Shown here piece after piece: positions 28,795 through 37,304 of a stretch of 64,000 nt of DNA. The notes beneath the pieces were generated by a model that ran no database searches, was not told the DNA's origin, and saw only the letters and a program-made list of their open reading frames with translations. The translations under genes and the position numbers were made by a program. The number at the start of each line of letters is the position of its first letter. The stretch's first letter is position 1. Source of the DNA: Nocardiopsis sp. FR4 (GTDB lineage Bacteria > Actinomycetota > Actinomycetes > Streptosporangiales > Streptosporangiaceae); NCBI RefSeq assembly GCF_009830945.1, contig NZ_VWVV01000003.1:62001-126000 (forward strand). The letters are read 5' to 3'.

Positions 28795-29091
28795 GTGAGC
28801 AACAACGCCTACGACCTCGGCGCCTCCCAGGAGGCCCAGGGCAACATCAACAACATCATGAACCGGCTCGAGGCCCTGATCGGCGAGCACGACACCGACG
28901 TCAGCCAGGCCATGGCCGAGTTCGAGGCCACCGGCGTCTCCGAGGAGTACAGCGCCAAGGAGCTCAAGTGGCACAACGCCGGTAACGAGGTCCGCGAGAT
29001 CATCCGGCTCGTGCGCGAGACCCTGGAGACCAACGACAGCACCGCGCAGGAGACCCTGAGCCGCGCCAACGCCGCGGTCCAGAACATCTGA
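28795..29091 (+). CDS. WXG100-like ESX substrate (second of pair)
   Basis: The 98-residue, strongly helical and acidic protein is the partner of the preceding one. Its central turn region is EYSAKELKWHNAGNEV; a W-x-x-A-G stretch replaces canonical W-x-G. It has no signal peptide, as expected for ESX substrates secreted as folded heterodimers. GAGGAGCACAC precedes the GTG start. It is probably cotranscribed with the TNT-domain gene 50 bases downstream. Confidence 0.82.
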   Translation: MSNNAYDLGASQEAQGNINNIMNRLEALIGEHDTDVSQAMAEFEATGVSEEYSAKELKWHNAGNEVREIIRLVRETLETNDSTAQETLSRANAAVQNI

Positions 29092-29141
29092 CCGGTCCCG
29101 GGCGGGACGGACGGCACCACGAGGAGCAGTGAGGAGCACGG

Positions 29142-30119
29142 TTGGCACGCGACTACGACAGTCAGCTGCTGGAGTCCGTCGCCGTGCGCCGACAGCGCCT
29201 GCGCGAGGCGGTGCTCTTCGGCGGGCAGCGCACCAGGCGCCGGCTGGACGAGAACCTCGGCAAGGTGGCGATCAGCGCCTGCCTGGCCGCGGTCATCTGC
29301 GGTGCCACCGTCGGCTGGTCCTTCGTCAGCAACCAGCTCGTCAACCAGAGGGTCGAGCAGGAGCAGGCGTCGTCCGGACCGGCGAGCAACACCGTCCCGC
29401 CCATCCCCGGTGACTGGGTCGGCTCCGAGGTCACGTTCGAGGACCTGCGCGCGGAACTCGACGAGGCGGGGGTGCCCGAGAGCCTGTACGTGCTGCCGGG
29501 GCAGCCCCGCCCCGAGCCCGAGACCGTCGACAGCTACTACCTGCTCACCCAGGACGCCGAGGGCTACCTGTCCGCCGCCGTCATCGACTTCGACCAGGGC
29601 CGCCCCGGGATGGAGTTCCGCACCGAGGACGAGGCGGCCCGCTGGCTCTTCCAGGAGCTGGCCACCACCGAACCCGCCCCCACCGTGCTGACCGCGACCG
29701 AGGAGGCCGAGACCGCCGGGGCCTCCGCGGAGCTGGTCACCGAGGTGCGCGAGAACCTGGAACGCCGCAGCGGCGGCTCCTACCTGCACACCCTGGAGGT
29801 CGGCGACGTCGTGGACGCCTTCGGCCAGGAGAGCGGACGCTACCTGTTCCCCGACGGCACCCCCTTCGCCGAGCGCGGCCTGCCCGGGTACGCCCGCACC
29901 GGCGCCGACGGCGCGGACCTCTACCACCGCTACCGGGTCATCCACCCCTTCCAGGTGAGCGCCACCAGCGCGCCCGCCTCCGGGGACCAGCCCGGCGGCG
30001 GAGTCCGGTTCACCCTCGACACCGCCGGGTTCAGCGAGGTGCCCCCGGCCCCGACCGTGCGATGGCTGATCGGCCACGGTTACCTGGAGCGCGTCGCCGT
30101 GAACGACGTGCCCGACTAG
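29142..30119 (+). CDS. Membrane-anchored TNT-domain protein of the ESX locus
   Basis: The 325-residue protein has a basic N-terminus (about 40 residues, RRQRLREAVLFGG), one membrane helix at about 41-63, and an extracytoplasmic part of about 260 residues. From about residue 216 it follows the TNT (DUF4237) pattern: AFGQESGRYLFPDGTPFAERGLP, YHRYRVIHPF, QPGGGVRF and a final GYL. TNT in M. tuberculosis CpnT is an NAD glycohydrolase; its catalytic Gln (GGGxQ[YF], Q822 from memory) is Arg here (about residue 289), so activity may be lost or altered. The N-terminal topology is like EccB. Start is TTG/GTG-type at 29142 behind GAGGAGC. Confidence 0.75.
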   Translation: MARDYDSQLLESVAVRRQRLREAVLFGGQRTRRRLDENLGKVAISACLAAVICGATVGWSFVSNQLVNQRVEQEQASSGPASNTVPPIPGDWVGSEVTFEDLRAELDEAGVPESLYVLPGQPRPEPETVDSYYLLTQDAEGYLSAAVIDFDQGRPGMEFRTEDEAARWLFQELATTEPAPTVLTATEEAETAGASAELVTEVRENLERRSGGSYLHTLEVGDVVDAFGQESGRYLFPDGTPFAERGLPGYARTGADGADLYHRYRVIHPFQVSATSAPASGDQPGGGVRFTLDTAGFSEVPPAPTVRWLIGHGYLERVAVNDVPD

Positions 30120-30255
30120 GGGCGCGGGTGCTCGCGCGCGTGCGGAGCGACCTCCCGAGCACCCGCCCGCCCCGGGTGCGGGCCCGGACGCGGTGGCCCG
30201 GACCCGACGACGTGGCCCCGCGCCACCGCAGAAGCAGCAGCGAGGATGGGAAGCA

Positions 30256-31581
30256 ATGACCGCTTGGAGCCGGGTGACGCTCGTCGGTGAGGAGCGCAGG
30301 GTCGACGCCGTCCTGCCCGCCAGCGAACCCGTGGGCGCGCTCATGCCCGAGGTGCTCGACCTCCTCGGCGACCAGGTGGAGAACCCGGCCAAGCTGCGCC
30401 ACCTGGTCACCGCCTCCGGGATCGTCCTGGACGGCGACACCACCCTCGCCGACCGCCAGGTGGCCGACGGGGCGGTGCTGCGGCTGGTCCGCGCCGAGGA
30501 GCCGGTGCCCGCGCCCGTGGTGCACGAGGTGCCCGAGGCGGTCTCCATGGCCCTGGACGACCACCACGGGCGCTGGACCCCGCGGGCGGCCCGGTGGACC
30601 GCGACCGGTTCCCTGGTGGCCCTCGCCCTGGGCGCCGCCTGGATCACGCAGGAGCACTTCTCCGGCAGCGGGGGCCTGGTCGGGCTGGCCGTGGTCGCCG
30701 CCCTCCTGGCGGCGACGGGCGCGGTGATCGGACCGGCCTGGCGCGAGCCCCTGGGCACGGCGCTGGCGGTCAGCGGCACGGCGGTCGGCGCCCTGACGCT
30801 GTGGGCGGCCTGCGACCACTTCGGCTGGCCCGAGTGGGTGCGCTGGGGCGGCGGCGCCGCCCTGGTGGCCGGGCTCGTGCTGCTGCTCGGGCTCACCTCG
30901 GGCCTGGGCCGGGGCGGTCTGACCGGCGGCGGCGTCGGGCTGGCGCTGGCCGCCGTGTGGTCGGTCGGCGCGGCGCTGGGTCTGCCCACCCACCAGGTGG
31001 CCGTGATCATGGCGGTGGCCTGTGTGATCCTGCTGAGCCTGCTGCTGCGGCTGGCGCTGATGTTCTCCGGGTTGGCGGCCCTGGACGACCAGCGCAGCTC
31101 CGGCGAACCGGTGGCCCGGACCGACGTGCTCACCTCGGTGGCGGGTGCGCACCGCAGCCTGGTCATCGCCACGGTGTCGGTCGCGGTGGCCGCGGCCACC
31201 GCCGGAATCGGCCTGGCCACCCACTTCGACTGGTGGACGGCGGGCCTGTCGGTGGTGCTGGCCGTGGTGGTGGCCAGCCGGGCCCGGCTGTTCCCGCTGA
31301 TCGCGCAGAAGACCTCCCTCGTGTCCGCCAGCCTGGTGGTGCTGGTCGCCTTCCTGTTCTCCTGGGCGCAGGTGCCGCCGTGGGGCGTGTGGGCCGCCCT
31401 GGGGATCGCGGTGGCGGTGGCGGCCATCCCCTCGGTGGTGCTGTCCATCGAGCAGCCCGAACACGTCCGGGCGCGTCTGCGCGGCGTCACCAGCCGGCTG
31501 GAGGCGATCGCCGTCGTGGTGCTGGTGCCCCTGGCCATCGGGGCGTTCGGAACCTTCCAGCGCCTCCTCACGACCTTCTGA
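30256..31581 (+). CDS. eccD: Type VII secretion membrane channel protein EccD
   Basis: The 441-residue protein has a ubiquitin-like YukD-type N-terminal domain (about residues 1-80: RVTLVGEERRVDAVLPASEPV, then VLDGDTTLADRQVADGAVL) followed by eleven hydrophobic helices from about 115 to the end. This is the EccD layout; EccD forms the membrane core of the ESX translocon. The ATG at 30256 follows GGGAAG. It lies 137 bases after the TNT gene and 12 bases before the MinD-like gene. Confidence 0.92.
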   Translation: MTAWSRVTLVGEERRVDAVLPASEPVGALMPEVLDLLGDQVENPAKLRHLVTASGIVLDGDTTLADRQVADGAVLRLVRAEEPVPAPVVHEVPEAVSMALDDHHGRWTPRAARWTATGSLVALALGAAWITQEHFSGSGGLVGLAVVAALLAATGAVIGPAWREPLGTALAVSGTAVGALTLWAACDHFGWPEWVRWGGGAALVAGLVLLLGLTSGLGRGGLTGGGVGLALAAVWSVGAALGLPTHQVAVIMAVACVILLSLLLRLALMFSGLAALDDQRSSGEPVARTDVLTSVAGAHRSLVIATVSVAVAAATAGIGLATHFDWWTAGLSVVLAVVVASRARLFPLIAQKTSLVSASLVVLVAFLFSWAQVPPWGVWAALGIAVAVAAIPSVVLSIEQPEHVRARLRGVTSRLEAIAVVVLVPLAIGAFGTFQRLLTTF

Positions 31582-31593
31582 GCGGGGGGGACG

Positions 31594-32517
31594 ATGAACA
31601 CTTCCCAGACCGCGACCGCGCCGGGGACCGGGCCGGGTGCTCCCCGGCCGCTGCCCGGCGACCGCTGGGCGCGCCGCCTCGGCCGCGCCCTCCTGCGGCC
31701 GTTCCGGCCCGTGGACGAGGTGGCCGACGCGATCGCGCTGGCCGGGCGGCTCCAGCGGCCCACGTCGACCGGGCGCCGGATCGTCGTGGACGACCTGGGC
31801 ACCGGCGCCGACGCGGCGGTGGTGGCGGCCCTGGTCGCCCGGTCGCTGGCGCACTTCCGCCACGACCGGGTCCTGGCGGTGGACGCCGCCGGGCGGACGC
31901 CGTCGCTGGCCGAACGGCTCGGCGCGGCGGAGCCCGGCGACCTCGACGGGGTGGACGCCACCACCTTCGAGTCGGTGTGCGCCAGCCTCGGCCAGGTCAA
32001 CGAGCACCTGTGGACCGTGCGCGCCGATCCGGGCGGGGCCGACGCCTACGTGTCCGGGCTGCTGCCCATCTCGCGTTTCTTCGGGGTGACCCTGGTGGCG
32101 GGGGAGACGGGCGGGGCCCTCGTGGAGGCGGTCGGCGAGGGGGCGCACGCCCGGGTCCGGGTGGTCCGCGCGACCCGTGAGGCCGCGCTGCGGGTCGGCC
32201 GCGAGCTGGACGCCCTGGTCCGGGACGGCCGGCCGGAGGAGACTGAGCGGACCGTGGTGGTGGTCTTCGACGAGCGGCGCCGGGAGGACCCCGGACTGGA
32301 CGTAGGGCGCACGGTCGGCATCCTCGCCGAGAGCGGTGCGGGGGTGATCGTGCTGCCCCACGACCGGCACCTGGCCCAGGGTACGGCGGTGCGTCCGCGC
32401 CTGATCGGCGAGGCCACCCACCGGACCGTCCAGCTGGTGGCCGCCGAAGCCCTGGACCGGGCGGTCCGCACCGCCGCGCCCGGGTCCGGCGGAGCACACG
32501 CGGCAGGAGGGGAGTAG
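31594..32517 (+). CDS. MinD/ParA-like ESX-associated protein with degenerate P-loop
   Basis: The 307-residue protein follows the pattern of the MinD-like NTPases of ESX loci: RRLGRALLRPF lead-in, RRIVVDDLGTGADAAVVAAL where GLKGGxGKTT should lie, and RVLAVDAAGRTPSLAERLG. The P-loop Gly-Lys-Ser/Thr is replaced by GTGADAA, so nucleotide binding is unlikely. It starts behind a GGGGGG stretch, 12 bases after eccD, and ends three bases before the Pro-rich gene. Probably a scaffold for the secretion complex (inference). Confidence 0.6.
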   Translation: MNTSQTATAPGTGPGAPRPLPGDRWARRLGRALLRPFRPVDEVADAIALAGRLQRPTSTGRRIVVDDLGTGADAAVVAALVARSLAHFRHDRVLAVDAAGRTPSLAERLGAAEPGDLDGVDATTFESVCASLGQVNEHLWTVRADPGGADAYVSGLLPISRFFGVTLVAGETGGALVEAVGEGAHARVRVVRATREAALRVGRELDALVRDGRPEETERTVVVVFDERRREDPGLDVGRTVGILAESGAGVIVLPHDRHLAQGTAVRPRLIGEATHRTVQLVAAEALDRAVRTAAPGSGGAHAAGGE

Positions 32518-32520
32518 GCC

Positions 32521-34338
32521 ATGGACGAGCACCAGCGAACCGAGCGGGGCGCCCCCGCCGACGGTCAGCCGGGGGACGGCGGGCCGGAAACGCCCGCGCC
32601 CGGCGGACACGACGCCCGGAGCGCCGGCCCGGGGCGCCGCCCCGACGCGCCGGGGCCCTCGTCGGCCTCCGCCTCCGGCCAGAACGCCCCGCACCGGGGA
32701 GCCGTCCCGCCCCACGGGCCCGGAGCCACACCGCCCGGCGGTCAGCGGCCCCTCCCGGGGCCGCCCCCGGCCCAGGGGTACCCGGAACCCGGCGGTCCGC
32801 GGCGGCAGACCGCCCCGCCGGAGGTGCGGCCTCCCGGCCAACCGGGCGGCTGGTCCGCGCCCCCGGGTCCCCACGCCGGGCACGGCGGTCCTCGGGGAGG
32901 CTCCGGCCAGGTGCCCCCGGGCGGGCAGGCCGCTCCGCAGGGGTCCCCGTCGGGCGGATGGGCCACCCCTTCGGGGCCGCACGCCGCGCAGGGGGGATCC
33001 GGTCAGGCGCCCTCGGGCGGGCAGGCCGTTCCCCGGGGCGGCTGGTCCGCGCCCTCGGGGCCCCACGCCGCACACGGCGGCCCGCGGGAGCCGTACGGCC
33101 ACACCGGGCCCAGGGGCCCGCAGCCACCCGCCGAACAGGCTCCCCGCGCCGGTGCGTGGTTCCCGGAGGGCACGCCTCCCGGCGGTATTCCGGGCCAGCT
33201 GCCTCCGCGGCCGGGGCCGTTCCCGCCTGCGCCCTACGCCGTGGAGCCCCCCGGACCGCACGAGCCCACCGGCCCCAACCACGCACCGTGGTCGGGGCAC
33301 GCGGGCCCTCAGCGACCCCCGACGCCGCCGGGCGGCACTCCGCCGCCGCGCGCGTTCGCCCAGGACTCGGTGGCCGAGGCCTTCCTGTCCGGGGCGCCGA
33401 TGCCCGCACCGCAGCCACCGGTGTCACCACAACCCCAGCAGCCTCCGCAGTACGGTCCGCAGCCGCCCCGGCCCGAGCCGGGACCCGCCGCGCCCCAGGG
33501 GTCGGCGGCGCCCGCGGCGCATCCCCCGCGGCCGCCCGCTCCCGAACCGCGTCCGGCCACCGCGCCCGCGCGTGCCTGGTTCGGCGCCTCGGGTCCGCGG
33601 GACACCCGTCCCCAGGGCGGCCCCACTCGGGAGCCCCGCGAGGTCGGTCCGCCACGGCCCGCCGACGCCGCGACCGTCAATCCGTGGGGCGAGCCGGACG
33701 CGCCCAACCCGGACGCCGAGGAGACGGACGTCTTCCTGATCCTCAGCGCGGACCGGCGGGCCCGCAAGGAGAAGGAGAACCGGGACAAAGCGACCGAAGG
33801 GAGCGCGGAACAGGAGGAACGCAGCCCCTCGTCCGGGCCGGTCGGGCCCGAGGCGGCTGACGCCTCCGCGCCGGTCGGGGCGGCACCGGCGGCGCCCCTC
33901 GTCCCCAACCCGCCGGAGGCCGGTTCCGAGGCGGTGGAACCGGACGCCCCCGCCGCCGCCCGCGCGCCGGAGCCGCCGCGGGGGGAGGATCCCGTCACCG
34001 CGGAGACGGGCCTCCCGGGAGGTTCACCGACCGCTCCCGACGGGGACGACGCCGAGGGCGTCGGGGCCTGGTCGGTCCCGGCCGCGCCCTACGCCTCCGT
34101 GGAGAACGCTCCCTCCGACGCCGGGGAGCGTCCCGAGGGCACCCCGCGGATGGAGGGGGCGCCCGACCAGCCGCGGGCTCCGGAAGGGATCGAGTCGTGG
34201 CTCGGTGCCGCCTCCCACGGGCACACCCCGGTGCCGGACGGGTACGAGCAGCGGATCGCCGCCGTGCGCCCGGTGCCGGCCTCGCCCCTGCGGCGCGCGG
34301 TCTTCGCCGCGACCGGGGGACGTCTCAACCTCGGTTGA
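32521..34338 (+). CDS. Pro/Gly-rich ESX-associated protein ending where a MinD-like ATPase would begin
   Basis: The 605-residue protein is almost wholly low complexity (Pro, Gly, Ala), with a tandem repeat (see repeat entry) and acidic stretches. Its last 30 residues (EQRIAAVRPVPASPLRRAVF then ATGGRLNLG) match the conserved lead-in of MinD-like ESX proteins such as EspI, which continues into the ATPase domain; here translation stops. The preceding gene supplies an ATPase-like domain without P-loop. So the usual fusion looks split or truncated. Start behind AGGAGGGGAG. Low-complexity content means the exact function cannot be read. Confidence 0.6.
   Translation: MDEHQRTERGAPADGQPGDGGPETPAPGGHDARSAGPGRRPDAPGPSSASASGQNAPHRGAVPPHGPGATPPGGQRPLPGPPPAQGYPEPGGPRRQTAPPEVRPPGQPGGWSAPPGPHAGHGGPRGGSGQVPPGGQAAPQGSPSGGWATPSGPHAAQGGSGQAPSGGQAVPRGGWSAPSGPHAAHGGPREPYGHTGPRGPQPPAEQAPRAGAWFPEGTPPGGIPGQLPPRPGPFPPAPYAVEPPGPHEPTGPNHAPWSGHAGPQRPPTPPGGTPPPRAFAQDSVAEAFLSGAPMPAPQPPVSPQPQQPPQYGPQPPRPEPGPAAPQGSAAPAAHPPRPPAPEPRPATAPARAWFGASGPRDTRPQGGPTREPREVGPPRPADAATVNPWGEPDAPNPDAEETDVFLILSADRRARKEKENRDKATEGSAEQEERSPSSGPVGPEAADASAPVGAAPAAPLVPNPPEAGSEAVEPDAPAAARAPEPPRGEDPVTAETGLPGGSPTAPDGDDAEGVGAWSVPAAPYASVENAPSDAGERPEGTPRMEGAPDQPRAPEGIESWLGAASHGHTPVPDGYEQRIAAVRPVPASPLRRAVFAATGGRLNLG
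32845..33090 (+). repeat. In-frame tandem repeat in Pro/Gly-rich gene
   Basis: Three diverged units encode GGWSAPPGPHAGHGG, then GGWATPSGPHAAQGG, then GGWSAPSGPHAAHGG, joined by GSGQxPxGGQAxPxG. The unit is about 30-38 residues (90-115 bases). Unequal crossing-over may vary the copy number. Confidence 0.6.
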
Positions 34339-34360
34339 ACCGGTGGCCGGTTGACAGGAC

Positions 34361-34382
34361 GGGGAGGCGCGCCCGCCTCCCC
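34361..34382 (+). terminator. Hairpin after the ESX plus-strand operon
   Basis: GGGGAGGC...GCCTCCCC forms an 8-bp stem with a 6-base loop, 22 bases after the stop of the Pro/Gly-rich gene. No T-run follows. It probably closes the esx-TNT-eccD transcript. Confidence 0.55.
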
Positions 34383-34415
34383 TCGCGGACGCGCCTCCGA
34401 GGGCAGGGGCACCGA

Positions 34416-34652
34416 TCAGAGGGCGGCCCCGTGCTCCCCGACGCTCCCCCGGCGCAGCTCGTCCAGCCGTGCGTCCAGCCCCCCGGCGTCGGGCGCCACG
34501 ACCGCGATCCGGTGCCGTCCGAGCACACACACCGACTCGCCCGGGGTGAAGAACCGGCCCAGCTCGTGGCTGAGCACGACCATCCGGGCGGCCCTCCGCC
34601 ACGGGCCGTCCGACGCGTCCAGCACCACGACCACCAGCCGGTACCCCGCGGC
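34416..34652 (-). pseudogene. Truncated gene remnant (3' end of an unrecognised gene)
   Basis: Only about 75 codons remain open. The frame begins after an in-frame stop (tag) at about 34655 and reads AGYRLVVVVLDASDG, then LSHELGRFFTPGESVCVLG, then RHRIAVVAPDAGG. Hydrophobic strand, charged helix and strand order is that of a C-terminal domain fragment, possibly GGDEF-like, but I do not recognise a family. No start with ribosome site exists. It is convergent with the plus-strand debris that follows. Confidence 0.4.
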
Positions 34653-34761
34653 GGGCTACCCGTCCGACCTCCCCGGCGGAGCCGCCGGGGGCCTGGTGGG
34701 GCCGGATGGGGCGCGGCCAGCAGCAGGCGGCGGCCGGTGCGTACGCCCGGCGACGGCGGCG

Positions 34762-35392
34762 GGAGAGAACAGCACCCAGTTCGTCGACGTGCGCGTGGCC
34801 CCGGACGCCGGCACCGGCGTGCCCTCCTCGGTGACCGTCTCCTCGGGGGGCGTGACCGCCGCGGCGACCGGGGAGAGGGGCGTGAGCGCCGAGGGCGGCC
34901 GGGTGCGCTGGGCCGGTCCCTGCTTCTCCGCGGCCGGGCGCCCCGACGCCCCGGCGGCCAGGGTCCGGGGTCCCGGCATGGCCGCCTACCGGACCGCTCC
35001 GGCGGTCGACACCCGGGTGGCCGAACTGCCCGGCTACCCGGCCTACCAGGCCTTCGCCGAGGTCACCGACCTCGTGCGGGAGCACGGCGCGGGCCGGTGG
35101 TGGGCCGCGGACGCGCCCGCCCGCTTCGACGCCCTGGCCCGGGAGGGCGACCCCGGGCTGCACGGGGACCGCGTGACCGTGGACGGCGCCGCGGCCGCGC
35201 CGTCCGACGGCTACGGGACGCCGGAGAACGCGTTGGCTCGGCCCGGGGGCGGAGGGCGACCCGCACGCCTTCGGCACCGACGTGGTCCGATTCGACTCCG
35301 TAGTCGGTCGGGAAACGGATATCCGAATCCACTCCGAACAGGACGCCGTGATGGTGGGCGCCGTAGTTCTCACCGCCCCCGTGCGTACCTGA
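34762..35392 (+). pseudogene. Frameshifted gene remnant, unrecognised
   Basis: From 34762 one frame is highly G/C3-biased and protein-like (ENSTQFVDVRVAPDAGTG, then LPGYPAYQAFAEVTDLVREH, then GYGTPENA). Near 35234 coding continues in the +1 shifted frame (WLGPGAEGDPHAFGTDVV) to a stop at 35390-35392; removing one T in gcgttggctc would restore A-W-L-G. The 5' end lacks a start and the bases before 34762 do not read sensibly. It is either a decayed gene with a one-base insertion or a sequencing error; missing 5' sequence favours decay. The function is unknown. Confidence 0.55.
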
Positions 35393-35583
35393 GATCCGGA
35401 TTCGTACCCCTTTTCTTCCGGCCCGCCGGGGCGGGGGAAAGCCCGTGGGCGCTTCCCTTTTCCGCCTTTCCGTAGCTGGACCGTAACTCTCGGTATTCGC
35501 GAAGGGCACGCAAAACCATACAGACTTGGCTAGGCTGTGCCCGGTCATGGATATGGCCCAGAGACAAAACAGGGAAGGGGGCG

Positions 35584-37269
35584 GTGTCAGTGGACCGTTG
35601 CGCGTTGTTCGTTGACGCGGGATACCTTCTCGCGGACGGCGCGATGGCCGTGCACGGAACCCGCAACCGGGACTCCGTCTCCTGGGACTACACCGGACTC
35701 GTCCAGTTCCTCAACGAGGTCGCGCGGGACCGCACCGGTCTGCCGCTCCTGCGCTGCTACTGGTACGAGGCCGTCGCCGACGATCGGCGAACCCAGGAAC
35801 AGGACGGCATCGCCGACATTCCCGGCATCAAGTTCCGTGCCGCGCGGATCAGACCCGGCCGCCGCGAGGGCGTGGAGAGCTATGTCCAGCGGGACCTCAC
35901 CACGCTGGCCCGCACCGGTGTCCTGTGCGACGCCGTCCTGGTCAGCGGGGACGAGGACATGGCCTCCGTCGTCGCGGACGTACAGGACATGGGCGTGCGC
36001 GTCACCGTCGTGCACATCTCGGTCGAGGGCAACTGGACCATCTCCCGCGCCCTGCGCCGGGAGTGCGACGACCTCATCGAGATCGGCGCGGGACACCTGC
36101 GTCCGCACGTCAACCTGCTCTCCAGCGGCGGATCCTCCCAGGAGACCGCGGCCAAGACCACCACGCCCTTCGCCAACGGCCGCGCCCGCTCGGCGCCCGA
36201 GACCCCCAGGCAGCCCGTCTCGGCCCAGCCCGGCGGCGGCCGCGTCGAGCCGGCCTCCTCCGCCTCGGAGCTGGAGGCGATGTTCGCCGGGACCGGCGGC
36301 CAGCCCGCGCCCCAGGGCAGCGCCATGGAGCAGCTGCGCGCCATGCGCCGCTCCCTGGCCCAGCAGCGCGGGGGCGGCGACCACCTGGCCGGACCGTCGG
36401 GGGACAACCAGCAGTCCGGCGGGATCGACGCCAACGGCTTCCCCTCCGGCGGGCAGGTCCCGCCCGGCGCGGGGAGCAGCGGCTCCTACCCCGGCGGTCC
36501 GATGCCCGGAGCGCACCCGGCACCGGGCGGGCAGGGGGGCTACCCCGCCACCGGCGCCCACCAGTCGCTGCGCGGCGCCGACCAGGGCTACGGACTGCCC
36601 TCCAGGCCGGGGGCCGGTCCGGGGCAGTCCATGACGGGGCCCCAGCAGTCCTTCGGGGGCGGAACGGGGCCCCAGCAGTCCTTCGCGGGCGGGACCGGGC
36701 CGCAGCGCTCCTTCGCCCCGGACGCGCAGCACGGACAGCACGGGGCGCACGGGCAGCCGGGGCACACGCCACCGCAGAGAAGCGCCCCACCCCAAGACCC
36801 GAGGTTCGGCCCGGGGGACAACTCCGGCTACGGGGGGTCGTCCGACGCAAACCCTACCTATGGGACCAGTACGGAAACTGACACCGCGTACCGCGGTGGG
36901 GCGGCCCCCTCCTACGGGGGACCGCCGCCTACTGGTCCCGAGCACGACCGCCGGTTCGACACCGGCAACTACCAGGAACCGCGTTCCAGTCCCGGATATC
37001 CCCAGCAGACACGGCCCGCCGCGCATACCGTTGACGAAGCGGTGCATGTTGCGCACAGAGAAGGGAACGACTTCGCGGAGTCGATCGCTCGCGAGGCGCC
37101 CGCGCTGTGGGTCGAGGCCGTCCTCGCCCGCAGACCCCGGATGCCCTCCGACCTGGAGGCGCGTCTGCTCCAGGGCTCCTCGCTGCCGATCGACCACTTG
37201 TTGCGTGACGAGGTCCGCGACGGACTGCGCCAGGGGTTCTGGCAGGCACTGGAACGCGCCAGACCCTGA
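35584..37269 (+). CDS. NYN-domain (PIN-like RNase) protein with low-complexity middle
   Basis: The 561-residue protein starts with an NYN/LabA-like domain (about 1-180): DRCALFVDAGYLLADGA with the first metal-binding Asp, YWYEAVADDR, LVSGDEDMASVVADVQDMG with the second acidic cluster, then HISVEGNWTISRALRREC. Such domains are PIN-like RNases. Residues about 185-460 are Gly/Pro/Gln-rich with GPQQSF repeats. A conserved helical domain ends it (VDEAVHVAHREGNDFAESI to the C-terminus). The GTG start sits behind a GGGAAGGGGG stretch. A TPR gene follows 35 bases after. The target RNA is unknown. Confidence 0.8.
   Translation: MSVDRCALFVDAGYLLADGAMAVHGTRNRDSVSWDYTGLVQFLNEVARDRTGLPLLRCYWYEAVADDRRTQEQDGIADIPGIKFRAARIRPGRREGVESYVQRDLTTLARTGVLCDAVLVSGDEDMASVVADVQDMGVRVTVVHISVEGNWTISRALRRECDDLIEIGAGHLRPHVNLLSSGGSSQETAAKTTTPFANGRARSAPETPRQPVSAQPGGGRVEPASSASELEAMFAGTGGQPAPQGSAMEQLRAMRRSLAQQRGGGDHLAGPSGDNQQSGGIDANGFPSGGQVPPGAGSSGSYPGGPMPGAHPAPGGQGGYPATGAHQSLRGADQGYGLPSRPGAGPGQSMTGPQQSFGGGTGPQQSFAGGTGPQRSFAPDAQHGQHGAHGQPGHTPPQRSAPPQDPRFGPGDNSGYGGSSDANPTYGTSTETDTAYRGGAAPSYGGPPPTGPEHDRRFDTGNYQEPRSSPGYPQQTRPAAHTVDEAVHVAHREGNDFAESIAREAPALWVEAVLARRPRMPSDLEARLLQGSSLPIDHLLRDEVRDGLRQGFWQALERARP
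36638..36716 (+). repeat. Short in-frame repeats (GPQQSF) in NYN gene
   Basis: The unit ggccccagcagtccttc recurs, giving GPQQSFGGGT, GPQQSFAGGT and GPQRSFAP. Three units of about 27 bases. Confidence 0.6.
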
Positions 37270-37304
37270 CGTGGGCATGGGAGTGCAAGTAGGGGATGGG
37301 GGCG

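Noticed and set aside
28809..33300. Long minus-strand frames opposite the ESX plus-strand genes
   Set aside because: Low-complexity Arg/Pro/Ala sequence mirroring well-supported ESX genes; no start signals or family motifs.
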